A DNA stretch of 14,156 nucleotides from an uncultured Flavobacteriaceae bacterium (GTDB lineage Bacteria > Bacteroidota > Bacteroidia > Flavobacteriales > Flavobacteriaceae): positions 1 through 14,156 of the forward strand of contig CAJWNW010000037.1 in the NCBI GenBank assembly GCA_913044085.1, given 5' to 3'. The notes beneath the pieces were generated by a model. It was given only the letters and a program-made list of their open reading frames with translations, was not told the origin of the DNA and made no database searches. The translations under genes and the position numbers were made by a program. Within the stretch, counting starts at the first letter, position 1. Each line of letters begins with the position of its first letter. Shown here piece after piece: positions 6,349-13,980 of this stretch.

Positions 6349-6404
6349 TTAATATTTTTAAATGGCAAATAAGTTGATGTTTCGCTTTCCATTTTAAATA
6401 TTAA
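6349..6404. repeat. Imperfect AT-rich inverted repeat
   Basis: Bases 6349-6365 and 6389-6404 are inverted copies except for one extra base and one mismatch near the middle of the arms. They enclose a 23-base loop. The arms end in TGG and CCA next to the loop. It may extend the termination region or be a regulatory structure. Confidence 0.4.
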
Positions 6405-6711
6405 TAAAATTGCCAAAGTCCATTTCACATTGATGAAGCAACCGCCTTTTGTCACAGTTTTTTATTTTTACGAAGTCTTTTTAAGCATTGGCTTGTTTAT
6501 TTAAAAAGTTGTTATTGGGATTTTTGGGAATTCATAAGCAGGATTTTATCAAATTAAAACTTGTTTTGGGTCTTAACTTTTGGGACGAAGACTTATGCTA
6601 ATATTGAATGTAGATAAAATAATTTTAGTTCTATAAAACTCAATTAATATTCATTTATGTAACAAAATTCAGATTTTAACGTCCTAACAATACAAATAAA
6701 TTAAATCATAA

Positions 6712-7413
6712 ATGCTCAAAATTGAAAAACTACACAAATCTTATCCTATTGGTAATTCTAGTCTTCATGTTTTAAAGGGAATTGACTTATTTGTTGAAAA
6801 GGGCGAGATGGTAGCGATTATGGGTTCTTCAGGCTCCGGAAAATCTACCTTACTAAATATTATTGGGATGCTGGATGAGGCCGATGAAGGTAGCTATATA
6901 TTAGACGAGGTCCCCATTAAAAATCTCAGCGAAAAAAAAGCGGCTATGTATAGAAATAAGTTTTTGGGGTTTATATTTCAGTCCTTCAACCTTATCAACT
7001 ATAAAAATGCATTAGAAAACGTTGCATTGCCCTTATACTATCAAGGCTTAAAAAGAAAAAGCCGACAAGAGAAAGCCAAATTTCATTTGGAAAAAGTAGG
7101 TCTATTAGATTGGGCCTTACATTTGCCAAGAGAGCTTTCTGGCGGACAACAACAACGTGTTGCCATCGCCCGGGCCTTGGCATCAAACCCTAAACTTTTA
7201 CTTGCAGACGAGCCAACAGGCGCTCTTGACAGCACAACTTCTTATGATATCATGGCTTTTTTGCAACAGCTCAATGAAGAAGGGAAAACTATTTTAATTG
7301 TAACCCATGAGCAAGATATTGCCAATATGTGTAAACGTATCGTACGATTAAAGGATGGCCTAATCATTGAAGACAATTTTGTAAAACAATTAAGAGCGAC
7401 TACTGATGTTTGA
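6712..7413 (+). CDS. ABC transporter ATPase, MacB/LolD type
   Basis: This 233-residue protein hydrolyses ATP to drive a mechanotransmission-type ABC exporter at the cytoplasmic face of the inner membrane. All motifs are intact: Walker A GSSGSGKST (38-46), Q-loop Q90, signature LSGGQQQR (142-149), Walker B LLLADEP with E167, D-loop ALDS (171-174) and H-loop H199. Length and motif wording (ADEPTGALDS) match the LolD/MacB/FtsE group. No membrane domain is fused; the permeases are separate genes. It is the first gene of a six-gene operon; its last codons overlap the first permease by eight bases. Confidence 0.95.
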   Translation: MLKIEKLHKSYPIGNSSLHVLKGIDLFVEKGEMVAIMGSSGSGKSTLLNIIGMLDEADEGSYILDEVPIKNLSEKKAAMYRNKFLGFIFQSFNLINYKNALENVALPLYYQGLKRKSRQEKAKFHLEKVGLLDWALHLPRELSGGQQQRVAIARALASNPKLLLADEPTGALDSTTSYDIMAFLQQLNEEGKTILIVTHEQDIANMCKRIVRLKDGLIIEDNFVKQLRATTDV

Positions 7414-8638
7414 TATAGACTTTTGGCGGGAGGTATTTCAAAGTATTGATAAAAACCGCACCCGCAGTTTACTTTCTGGCTTTACAGTTGCCTTTGCGAT
7501 TTTACTTTTTGCCGTTCTTTTTGGTTTGGCAAATGGCCTCAACAATACATTTTCTGAAGCATTTGTTGATGATGCAGCCAATTCTATTTTTATTCGTTCA
7601 GGTCGCACCACCAAAGCACACAAGGGGCTTCAAGCAGGACGGCGTATTCAATTTAAAAATGAAGATTTTGACTATATAAAGACTGATTTTGAGCCCAGTA
7701 TAGAATTTATAACTTCAAGAATTTACCGTAATGTAGTGGCCAGTTATAAAAACGAAAAAAATAATTATTTATTAAGAGCTGTCCACCCCGATCATCAATT
7801 CTTAGAAAAAACAAAGATATCGAAAGGGCGCTACCTGAACCAGATGGACATGCAAAACAGCACCAAAGTGATTGTTATTGGAGATCTGGTGCGACAAGAT
7901 TTATTTCTCAAAGATCAAAATGTCGTAGGTAATTACATCAACTTAAGTGGTATTTCTTATAAAGTTGTAGGCGTTTTTAAAGATGACGGTGGCGATGACG
8001 AAGAGCGCATTATTTACATGCCGCTTACAACGGCACAAGACATATATGGCAATAATGATTACGTGGATCAAATCAACTTAACCTACAATCCAGTATTAGA
8101 CTTGAATCAAGCCATTGATTTTGGGCTAGATTTAGAAAAGCAACTTAAAGCACGCTTTACAGTGGCAAAAAATGACCAGCGTGCCATAAGAATTTCTAAT
8201 ATGGCCATGCAAAATAAAGGAATCAATCAAATGACTTCGGTTTTGGGTATTTTAATTCTGATCATTGGTTTTGGGACTCTAATTGCAGGCGTTGTTGGCA
8301 TTAGTAACATTATGATTTTTATTGTTAAAGAGCGTACCAAAGAAATTGGAATTAGAAAGGCTTTGGGCGCTTCCCCCAGGTCTATAATTTCCATCATTCT
8401 AGTTGAATCTGTTTTTATTACAACCTTAGCGGGTTATTTTGGATTGCTAATAGGGGTGGGTTTACTGGAGTGGGCAAGCCCTCTACTAAAAACCTATTTT
8501 ATAACAGATCCAAGTGTCAGTCAAACTTTGGTTTTAATGGCCACTTTTACACTAATCATTGCCGGTGCGATTGCTGGCTATTTACCGGCAAAGAAAGCCT
8601 CCCAAATCAAACCCATTGTGGCCCTAAGAGACGAATGA
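7406..8638 (+). CDS. MacB-like ABC permease with FtsX domain (first of two)
   Basis: This 410-residue inner-membrane protein has the MacB layout: helix 1 (about 24-44), a large periplasmic core (about 45-270), then the FtsX domain with three helices (about 276-306, 326-352 and 373-394). The cytoplasmic coupling segment KERTKEIGIRKALGAS (308-323) contacts the ATPase. The tail ends in a P-I-x-A-L-R motif, as usual. The start ATGTTTGA overlaps the ATPase stop. The next gene, a related but clearly different permease, starts four bases after this stop, suggesting a heterodimer with one shared ATPase. The transported substrate is not evident. Confidence 0.93.
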   Translation: MFDIDFWREVFQSIDKNRTRSLLSGFTVAFAILLFAVLFGLANGLNNTFSEAFVDDAANSIFIRSGRTTKAHKGLQAGRRIQFKNEDFDYIKTDFEPSIEFITSRIYRNVVASYKNEKNNYLLRAVHPDHQFLEKTKISKGRYLNQMDMQNSTKVIVIGDLVRQDLFLKDQNVVGNYINLSGISYKVVGVFKDDGGDDEERIIYMPLTTAQDIYGNNDYVDQINLTYNPVLDLNQAIDFGLDLEKQLKARFTVAKNDQRAIRISNMAMQNKGINQMTSVLGILILIIGFGTLIAGVVGISNIMIFIVKERTKEIGIRKALGASPRSIISIILVESVFITTLAGYFGLLIGVGLLEWASPLLKTYFITDPSVSQTLVLMATFTLIIAGAIAGYLPAKKASQIKPIVALRDE

Positions 8639-8642
8639 TAGT

Positions 8643-9884
8643 ATGAAATTTTTATTTGAAAGCGATACCTGGAAAGAAGTGTACGACAGTTTGACTAAAA
8701 ACAAGGTTCGTACGTTCATCACAATGATTGGAGTTTGGTGGGGGATATTATTGCTTATCGCTCTTTTAGGCGCCGCTCGAGGAATGGAAAATTCTTTTAA
8801 TCGAATTTTTGGAGATTTTGCTACCAACAGTGTTTTTATTTGGGGTCAAAATACCAGCATTCCCTTTAAAGGGTTTCAAGAAGGAAAAATGGTTCGCCTT
8901 AAACTGTCCCATGTTCATAAAATAAAAGATAATATTGAAGGTGTAGAACTTGTAGTCCCCAGGAGTCGCAGTCAAGCGTTGGTGGTCCGTAATTTTCTTT
9001 CTGGGCGTTATGGTGTCAATGGAGATTACCCATTGCTAGATCAAATTCAAAAGAAAAAGATGCTGCGTGGTCGCTTTATCAATCAAAATGACATTAATAG
9101 CAAGCGAAAGTCGGCGGTCATTTCCGAGGATGTTTACAAACAACTTTTTGATAAAAACGAAAATCCCATTGGGCGGTACGTTAAACTGAATAGCATGAAT
9201 TTCACAGTGATTGGGGTTTTCCAAAACGAAAATGTGGATATGGGGCCTTCTAGTGATATTCACATTCCTTTCACCACGTTTCAGCAGATTTACAACCGCG
9301 GCGATCGCATTGGCTGGATGGTTGTGACAGGCAAGCCTGAGTACAATATCAAACAGATTGAGGAAGACATAAAATTACTGCTGCGCAATTTGAATAAAAT
9401 ACATCCAAGAGATAAAAGGGCGCTAGGCAGTTTTAACCTAGGTAAAGAATTTGCAAAAATTACAGGCTTTCTAAAAGGGATGCAATTTTTAACATGGTTT
9501 GTAGGAATCGCAACCTTAATTGCCGGTGTTTTTGCCATTGGAAACATATTACTGATTACGGTTAAAGAACGTACCAAAGAAATTGGGGTTCGGCGCGCCT
9601 TAGGCGCTACCCCTTTTGAAATTAAACGTCAGATTGTGTTGGAAGCCGTATTTTTAACCTTACTTTCAGGTGTTTTAGGTATCATTACAGGAGGTTGGAT
9701 TCTTATTGTAATAGATAAAGTTTGGGGACAAGGCGACGATGCCACCCTCGTCAATGCGTCCGTTTCCATAGCCGTGGTATTTGTAGCCCTTGCCTTATTG
9801 GTGTTATTAGGGACATTAATTGGTTTGATTCCGGCATTCAAAGCTACAAGAGTTAAACCCATAGAAGCATTAAGAGAAGAATAA
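8643..9884 (+). CDS. MacB-like ABC permease with FtsX domain (second of two)
   Basis: This 413-residue protein shares the architecture of the preceding permease: helix 1 (about 25-45), periplasmic core (46-278), FtsX helices (about 282-306, 328-355 and 373-396) and the coupling segment KERTKEIGVRRALGAT (308-323). The tail RVKPIEALREE is the same motif as in its partner. The periplasmic cores differ in most residues, so the pair comes from an old duplication and not a recent copy. The periplasmic FKGFQEGKMVRLK segment (75-87) corresponds to HKGLQAGRRIQFK in the partner. It is followed after 13 bases by the adaptor gene. Confidence 0.93.
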   Translation: MKFLFESDTWKEVYDSLTKNKVRTFITMIGVWWGILLLIALLGAARGMENSFNRIFGDFATNSVFIWGQNTSIPFKGFQEGKMVRLKLSHVHKIKDNIEGVELVVPRSRSQALVVRNFLSGRYGVNGDYPLLDQIQKKKMLRGRFINQNDINSKRKSAVISEDVYKQLFDKNENPIGRYVKLNSMNFTVIGVFQNENVDMGPSSDIHIPFTTFQQIYNRGDRIGWMVVTGKPEYNIKQIEEDIKLLLRNLNKIHPRDKRALGSFNLGKEFAKITGFLKGMQFLTWFVGIATLIAGVFAIGNILLITVKERTKEIGVRRALGATPFEIKRQIVLEAVFLTLLSGVLGIITGGWILIVIDKVWGQGDDATLVNASVSIAVVFVALALLVLLGTLIGLIPAFKATRVKPIEALREE

Positions 9885-9897
9885 TTAAATTAATACA

Positions 9898-11031
9898 ATG
9901 AATAAAACAGTCAAAATTATTTTAGGAATCGTCTTACTTATCCTTTTGGTATTTGTATTGAAATACTTTAAAGATTCAAACAAAAAAGACGTTATCGATT
10001 ATAAAACAACCCAACCCTTTTACACTTCCTTGGATACAAAAATTGTAGCTACTGGGAAGTTAAATCCGGAGGAAGAAATTGAGCTTAAACCTCAAATTTC
10101 AGGAATTGTCGACAAAATATTAGTTGAAGAAGGGGATTTAGTTCAAAAAGGAGATCTAATTGCCAAAATCCGAGTGGTTCCTAACGAACAGGCTTTGGTA
10201 AGCGCCCAAAGCCGTATTAAAACCTCAAAATTCACATATGATAATGCCAAAACATTGTTTGAACGCAACAAAACACTCTATGAAAAAGGGGTCATATCGC
10301 GTCAAGATTTTGAAAACAACGAACTCAGCTTGAATCAAGCTCAAGAAAGTTATATGCAGGCTCAAAAAGATTATCAAATTATCAAACGCGGCTCAATTTC
10401 TGGAGGTGGTTCTGCCAACACCAATATTGTTGCGCAAATTTCAGGAACCATTTTACAAATTCCTGTTAGGGAAGGATATCAAGTGATTCAAAGCAATAAC
10501 TTTAACGCAGGGACGACCATTGCGACCATTGCCGATATGCGTCAAATGATTTTTGAGGGAAAAGTGGACGAATCTGAAGTTGGTAAGTTGGAAGAAGGAA
10601 AAACTATTAAAGTTATTCTTGGCGCCATTAATGAAAAAGAATTTCCTGCCAAACTAACTTTTGTAGCGCCCAAAGGTGTTGAAGAAAATGGCGCCGTTCA
10701 ATTTGTGATTAAAGCCGATGTTGCCGTTGAATCTAGTAATAAAATTCGTGCGGGTTATAGTGCAAATGCTGAAATAGAAGTTGCTAGCAAGGAGAGCGTA
10801 ATGGTGGTCAAAGAAGCCCTGCTGCAATTCAATAGAATTACTGAAAAACCTTTTGTGGAAATTTTAAACGACAATGGCGATTTTGTGATAAAATATGTTG
10901 AAATTGGAATTTCAGATGGGATATATGTTGAAATTACAGAAGGCCTAGAGCTTTCAGATAAAATCAAAATTTGGAACAAAGCTTCTGAAGAAAATAATGA
11001 AGACGAAGAAAATGACGACAACGATGCGTAA
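9898..11031 (+). CDS. Periplasmic adaptor (membrane fusion protein, MacA/HlyD type)
   Basis: This 377-residue protein links the inner-membrane permeases to the outer-membrane channel. It has an N-terminal anchor (7-23), a first lipoyl half-motif with QISGIVDKILVEEGDLVQKG (66-85), and a helical hairpin (about 95-165). The second lipoyl half is QISGTILQIPVREGYQV (180-196), followed by beta-barrel and membrane-proximal domains to about 360. This order is standard for MacA-like adaptors. The tail (363-377) is a run of E, D and N with no hydrophobic residue, unusual for the family. The DNA for that tail also contains the alternative starts of the next gene. It lies within the efflux operon, 13 bases after the second permease. 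Confidence 0.93.
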   Translation: MNKTVKIILGIVLLILLVFVLKYFKDSNKKDVIDYKTTQPFYTSLDTKIVATGKLNPEEEIELKPQISGIVDKILVEEGDLVQKGDLIAKIRVVPNEQALVSAQSRIKTSKFTYDNAKTLFERNKTLYEKGVISRQDFENNELSLNQAQESYMQAQKDYQIIKRGSISGGGSANTNIVAQISGTILQIPVREGYQVIQSNNFNAGTTIATIADMRQMIFEGKVDESEVGKLEEGKTIKVILGAINEKEFPAKLTFVAPKGVEENGAVQFVIKADVAVESSNKIRAGYSANAEIEVASKESVMVVKEALLQFNRITEKPFVEILNDNGDFVIKYVEIGISDGIYVEITEGLELSDKIKIWNKASEENNEDEENDDNDA

Positions 11032-12364
11032 TACACCCCCAACCTATCCAACAAGAAGTCTTATGTTTTTGCTGTGTTTTATAAGCATTTTTAGCGTCAG
11101 CGCACAAGAAAAATGGACCCTTGAAGTATGTGTCAATTATGCGCTTGAAAATAACATTAGTGTTCAGCAGTCAAAAAACGCCTTACTTTCTAATGACCAA
11201 GACATTATTGCCGCAAAAGGTAATTTTTTACCCTCGCTTGGTGTTGGTGCCTCTCAACGACTTAACTTAGGAAATGTAGAGGTTTTTGATGGCCAGTTTT
11301 TAGACCGGACCTTCCATTCATCAAATATTGGCTTCAATGTTTCCCAGACGGTTTTTAATGGGTTTCGCAATACCAATATCTATAAACAGTCCCTTATCAA
11401 CAAGGAGGCCAATGAGGAAGAATTTCAACGTATCAAAGACAATGTGGTACTTAATGTGGTCAACACTTACTTGAACGTGATGTTGAATAAAGAAAATTTA
11501 AGCATTGCAGACATTCAATATAAGTTTTCAATTGAGCAGCTCGAACGCGTAAAAGAATTGGTAGCTGCTGGCACCCAGCCTCGTGCCAATCTGTTTGATG
11601 CAGAAGCGACGTTGGCCAGTGATCAACAACGCTTGACAGTTGCCGAAAATAACTATAATTTGGCTCTTTTGGCATTATCTCAGGTTTTACAAGTCCCTTT
11701 TGAAGGATTTGCGGTTGAACAAATAACACTAGATACACCCTCAGAGTTGTTTTTGTACAATGACGTCACTTCCATATTGACACAAGCTCTAAAAAATAGA
11801 AGTGAAATTAAAGTTGCTGAGAAAAATATTGAAGCGGCTGAATTGGGTAAAGAAATTTCAAGAAGTGGATTTTACCCCAATCTCAGCATTAGTTATGGTC
11901 TGAATACAGGGGCTAACTTTTCCAATCTCAGCACTGACAATTCTTTTTTTCAGCAAATTAACGATAACCGAGGCCATAGTTTTGCCCTGAGTTTAAACAT
12001 TCCTATTTTCTCTAGATTTCAAAACAAAACAGCCTTGGCTAAAGCAAAAATTCAGGTAGACAATCAAAACCTAGCACTAGAACTGGCCAAAGTCGACTTA
12101 GAGAGCAATATACAACGCGCTTTTACAGATGCCAAAGCCGCCTTAAAGACCTATGTGTCTTCCCAAAAATCAGTTGCCGCTCGTCAGCTGTCCTTTGATA
12201 ATGCACAACAGCGCTTTAACATCGGTGCGCTTAACTCTTTAGATTTAGAACAAAACAGAACCCAACTAGTGAATGCACAATCAACCTTAGTCCGTTCCAA
12301 ATACGATTTTATTTTCAAGACCAAAGTCTTAGACTTTTATCTTGGAAAACCCTTAAATTTGTAA
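11024..12364 (+). CDS. TolC-family outer-membrane efflux protein
   Basis: This protein forms the outer-membrane exit duct of the tripartite exporter. A signal peptide is visible, with a hydrophobic stretch (about 12-24) ending in SVSAQ, followed by WTLEVCVNYALENN, the usual start of an OEP domain (L-x-x-A-L-x-x-N). Two OEP repeats follow (about 32-220 and 235-440), with long helices and an NIGALNSLDLEQNRTQL-type motif near the C-terminus. I chose ATG 11024 (446 residues) because it overlaps the adaptor stop by eight bases, as at two other junctions in this window. In-frame ATGs at 10997 and 11012 would add residues from inside the adaptor gene, and ATG 11063 would leave only a short signal. 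The tsaB gene follows immediately. Confidence 0.92.
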   Translation: MRNTPPTYPTRSLMFLLCFISIFSVSAQEKWTLEVCVNYALENNISVQQSKNALLSNDQDIIAAKGNFLPSLGVGASQRLNLGNVEVFDGQFLDRTFHSSNIGFNVSQTVFNGFRNTNIYKQSLINKEANEEEFQRIKDNVVLNVVNTYLNVMLNKENLSIADIQYKFSIEQLERVKELVAAGTQPRANLFDAEATLASDQQRLTVAENNYNLALLALSQVLQVPFEGFAVEQITLDTPSELFLYNDVTSILTQALKNRSEIKVAEKNIEAAELGKEISRSGFYPNLSISYGLNTGANFSNLSTDNSFFQQINDNRGHSFALSLNIPIFSRFQNKTALAKAKIQVDNQNLALELAKVDLESNIQRAFTDAKAALKTYVSSQKSVAARQLSFDNAQQRFNIGALNSLDLEQNRTQLVNAQSTLVRSKYDFIFKTKVLDFYLGKPLNL

Positions 12365-13036
12365 ATGGCTTGTATTTTAAATCTTGAAACCTCTACGACC
12401 AACTGTTCTGTTGCGCTTTCACTTGATGGAGAATTACTTATCATGAAAGAAGATAACAGCGCCAAATACTCACACGCCGAGCGACTTCATCTTTACATTG
12501 ATGCGGTATTAAAGCAGACCCAAACTGAGTTCAGTCAAATCGATGCGATTGCCGTGAGTAAAGGTCCGGGTTCTTATACTGGTTTGCGCATTGGTGTCTC
12601 CGCTGCAAAAGGACTTTGTTTTGGTCTAGACATTCCGCTTATATCGCTCCCTACATTAGAAGTACTTGCCCACAAAATACAGATTGAAGAGGGCTATATT
12701 GTAGCCACTTTAGATGCCCGCCGCATGGAGGTATATTCGGCAGTATTTGATGCCAATCACGAATGTATTGGCCCCACCACAGCGAAAATATTAGACTCCG
12801 GGTCCTATGCTGATTTATTAGAAAAACATGCCGTTTTTTTTGTTGGTAATGGCGCCGTTAAAACTCAGGATTTGATTAATCATCCCGAGGCACATTTTGA
12901 CGTTCAGCTTCCATCAGCAAAGCAAATGTGCGCGTTGTCTTATCAAAAATACAAAGCAAGAAATTTTGAAGACCTTGCTTATTTTGAACCTTTTTATTTG
13001 AAAGACTTTATCGCGTTTCCTTCAAATAAAAATTAG
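12365..13036 (+). CDS. tsaB: tRNA threonylcarbamoyladenosine biosynthesis protein TsaB
   Basis: TsaB (YeaZ) is the non-catalytic partner of TsaD in the complex that makes t6A37 on ANN-decoding tRNAs, a cytoplasmic and usually essential function. The 223-residue sequence begins ILNLETSTTNCSVAL (4-18), the ASKHA-fold first strands. It carries the family motif SKGPGSYTGLRIG (65-77), a helix with AAKGLCFGL, and DARRMEVYSAVF (117-128). The start ATG follows the TolC stop with no base between, so it belongs to the efflux operon transcript. No separate promoter is visible before it. Confidence 0.94.
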   Translation: MACILNLETSTTNCSVALSLDGELLIMKEDNSAKYSHAERLHLYIDAVLKQTQTEFSQIDAIAVSKGPGSYTGLRIGVSAAKGLCFGLDIPLISLPTLEVLAHKIQIEEGYIVATLDARRMEVYSAVFDANHECIGPTTAKILDSGSYADLLEKHAVFFVGNGAVKTQDLINHPEAHFDVQLPSAKQMCALSYQKYKARNFEDLAYFEPFYLKDFIAFPSNKN

Positions 13037-13062
13037 GAGTGTTTTTTCGAGGAATTATAATT

Positions 13063-13075
13063 TCTGTCAGACAGA
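13063..13075. repeat. Short perfect palindrome downstream of tsaB
   Basis: TCTGTCAGACAGA reads the same on both strands around a central A. It lies between convergent genes, 27 bases after the tsaB stop. The single-base centre cannot form a hairpin loop without opening inner pairs. It could be a protein-binding half-site pair or chance. Confidence 0.3.
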
Positions 13076-13082
13076 TAGCTAA

Positions 13083-13113
13083 TACACAATTACTTAAAGT
13101 TTAGGGTTGTGTA
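13083..13113. repeat. Inverted repeat between convergent genes
   Basis: TACACAA (13083-13089) and TTGTGTA (13107-13113) form a seven-pair stem around a 17-base loop. It lies where a shared terminator for tsaB and the opposing gene would be expected, but no T tract follows on either strand, so I do not call it a terminator. Confidence 0.3.
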
Positions 13114-13189
13114 ACTTGGCCCATTTAAATTAACAGTCCATTGAACCGAGGGTCTTTTTGTTTATTAGTGTGTAGTAGGTTGGAGATAA

Positions 13190-13879
13190 CTAAAGATTGT
13201 TTAGGTAGTTGGAAAATTTAATTAAGTCTTTGTCTTTACTTAGATTTATTCTTTCCTTATTTAGAAAATTAATAATTTCTTTTTCTCTCCCACGGAATAA
13301 TTTAGATAATTTCCTTTTGTTTTGGGTTAATAAAACAGGCATTTCATTTTCCAGTTTAATATAGATACGATCTTTGACTTTTTTATACATAGGAGGCCTA
13401 TAAGGATCATATCCTGTTTTTGATTCTTTTTCTTTAAGAAAAACAACCACATTTTTTTTGAGTATTATGTTTGCTCCAGTTGGGTTTAATCGTGTAAAAT
13501 AGCCTCTGCTTATAAGGTCATCGTCTTCTTTATATTCATATAAAGAATAAGTTATATTTGTGTCTAAAAAAGTCACTTCCGCAGAAATTTTGTTTTTATT
13601 TAGTGCTAAAATTTTATTGTCAGTTCCACGAAATTCCATTTCATCACCAAAAACATTATATCGCACTGCATAAATTTGGCTCGGCATTAAAGAAATTCTA
13701 GCTCTTGAAAAAGTGTCATTCAAATACCTTGAGCCTTCAATAGTGGGATCCTCAGAACTACTTAATGTTAAAAAGGTATTATCCATTTTTGTACTAGTCC
13801 CGTCAGCAAACTGAATCCCTTGAGCATACGCATGCTGTACAAAAATAAAAAGTGGTATTAAAAAAATAAACTTGCTCAT
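13190..13879 (-). CDS. Secreted flavobacterial protein of unknown function
   Basis: This 229-residue protein begins with a clear Sec signal peptide: MSKF, a hydrophobic core (4-14), and cleavage after AYA at about residue 19. The mature part is mostly beta-type, with IEGSRYLNDTF (47-57), YAVRYNVFGDEMEFRG (69-84) and a KTGYDPYRPPMYKKVKDRIYIKL-like region (about 153-175). The C-terminus is lysine-rich and helical, with LSKLFRGREKEIINFL and LIKFSNYLNNL. I recognise this as a widespread Flavobacteria hypothetical family of similar length but know no function. No lipobox cysteine or catalytic motif is visible, and the mature part has no cysteine. It is convergent with tsaB and divergent from rsmI, so it is probably a single-gene transcript. 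Confidence 0.82.
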   Translation of the reverse strand: MSKFIFLIPLFIFVQHAYAQGIQFADGTSTKMDNTFLTLSSSEDPTIEGSRYLNDTFSRARISLMPSQIYAVRYNVFGDEMEFRGTDNKILALNKNKISAEVTFLDTNITYSLYEYKEDDDLISRGYFTRLNPTGANIILKKNVVVFLKEKESKTGYDPYRPPMYKKVKDRIYIKLENEMPVLLTQNKRKLSKLFRGREKEIINFLNKERINLSKDKDLIKFSNYLNNL

Positions 13880-13886
13880 AATTTTA

Positions 13887-13894
13887 CAAATATA
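13887..13894 (-). promoter_or_regulatory. -7 element of the minus-strand secreted protein gene
   Basis: Read on the minus strand this is TATATTTG, a full match to TAnnTTTG, ending seven bases before the ATG. No TTG lies at the right distance upstream, so the -33 element is weak. The predicted leader is a few bases at most. Confidence 0.45.
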
Positions 13895-13954
13895 GATTTT
13901 TTGAGTTGATTTCTAACTAATTTTTTTAATTCAATTTATATCTAAAAAACATTG

Positions 13955-13962
13955 TAACTTTG
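13955..13962 (+). promoter_or_regulatory. -7 element of rsmI
   Basis: TAACTTTG matches TAnnTTTG and ends 18 bases before the rsmI ATG. No TTG is found 17-23 bases upstream; TTT at 13935-13937 is the nearest candidate, 17 bases away. It shares the 101-base divergent region with the promoter of the minus-strand gene. Confidence 0.5.
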
Positions 13963-13980
13963 AATTTTTATAAACCTTAA

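Larger units (their letters stand above)
6302..6711. other. AT-rich intergenic region between the oxidase-maturation and efflux operons
   Basis: These 410 bases hold no convincing gene. Two inverted repeats (6326-6345 and 6349-6404) lie near the left end and probably end the upstream transcript. No TAnnTTTG match with a correctly spaced TTG is present; the closest is GATTTTTG at 6519-6526 with TTG at 6493-6495, 23 bases apart. A 23-codon open frame at 6433-6504 encodes a hydrophobic peptide, unsupported by other evidence. The promoter of the efflux operon should lie here but I cannot place it. Confidence 0.6.

Noticed and set aside
6433..6504. 23-codon hydrophobic micro-ORF as a gene
   Set aside because: No ribosome-binding or promoter signal and no family recognised; kept only as a low-confidence remark on the intergenic region.
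6561..6582. Direct repeat of TTTTGGG near the middle of the long gap, considered as an operator or promoter
   Set aside because: Spacing fits neither -33/-7 geometry nor a clear operator, and the repeated unit is short and low in complexity.
10755..11054. Serine-rich minus-strand frame opposite the adaptor C-terminus
   Set aside because: The serine runs are the complement of GAA/GAT-rich codons for the acidic tail; no start context or homology-like pattern.
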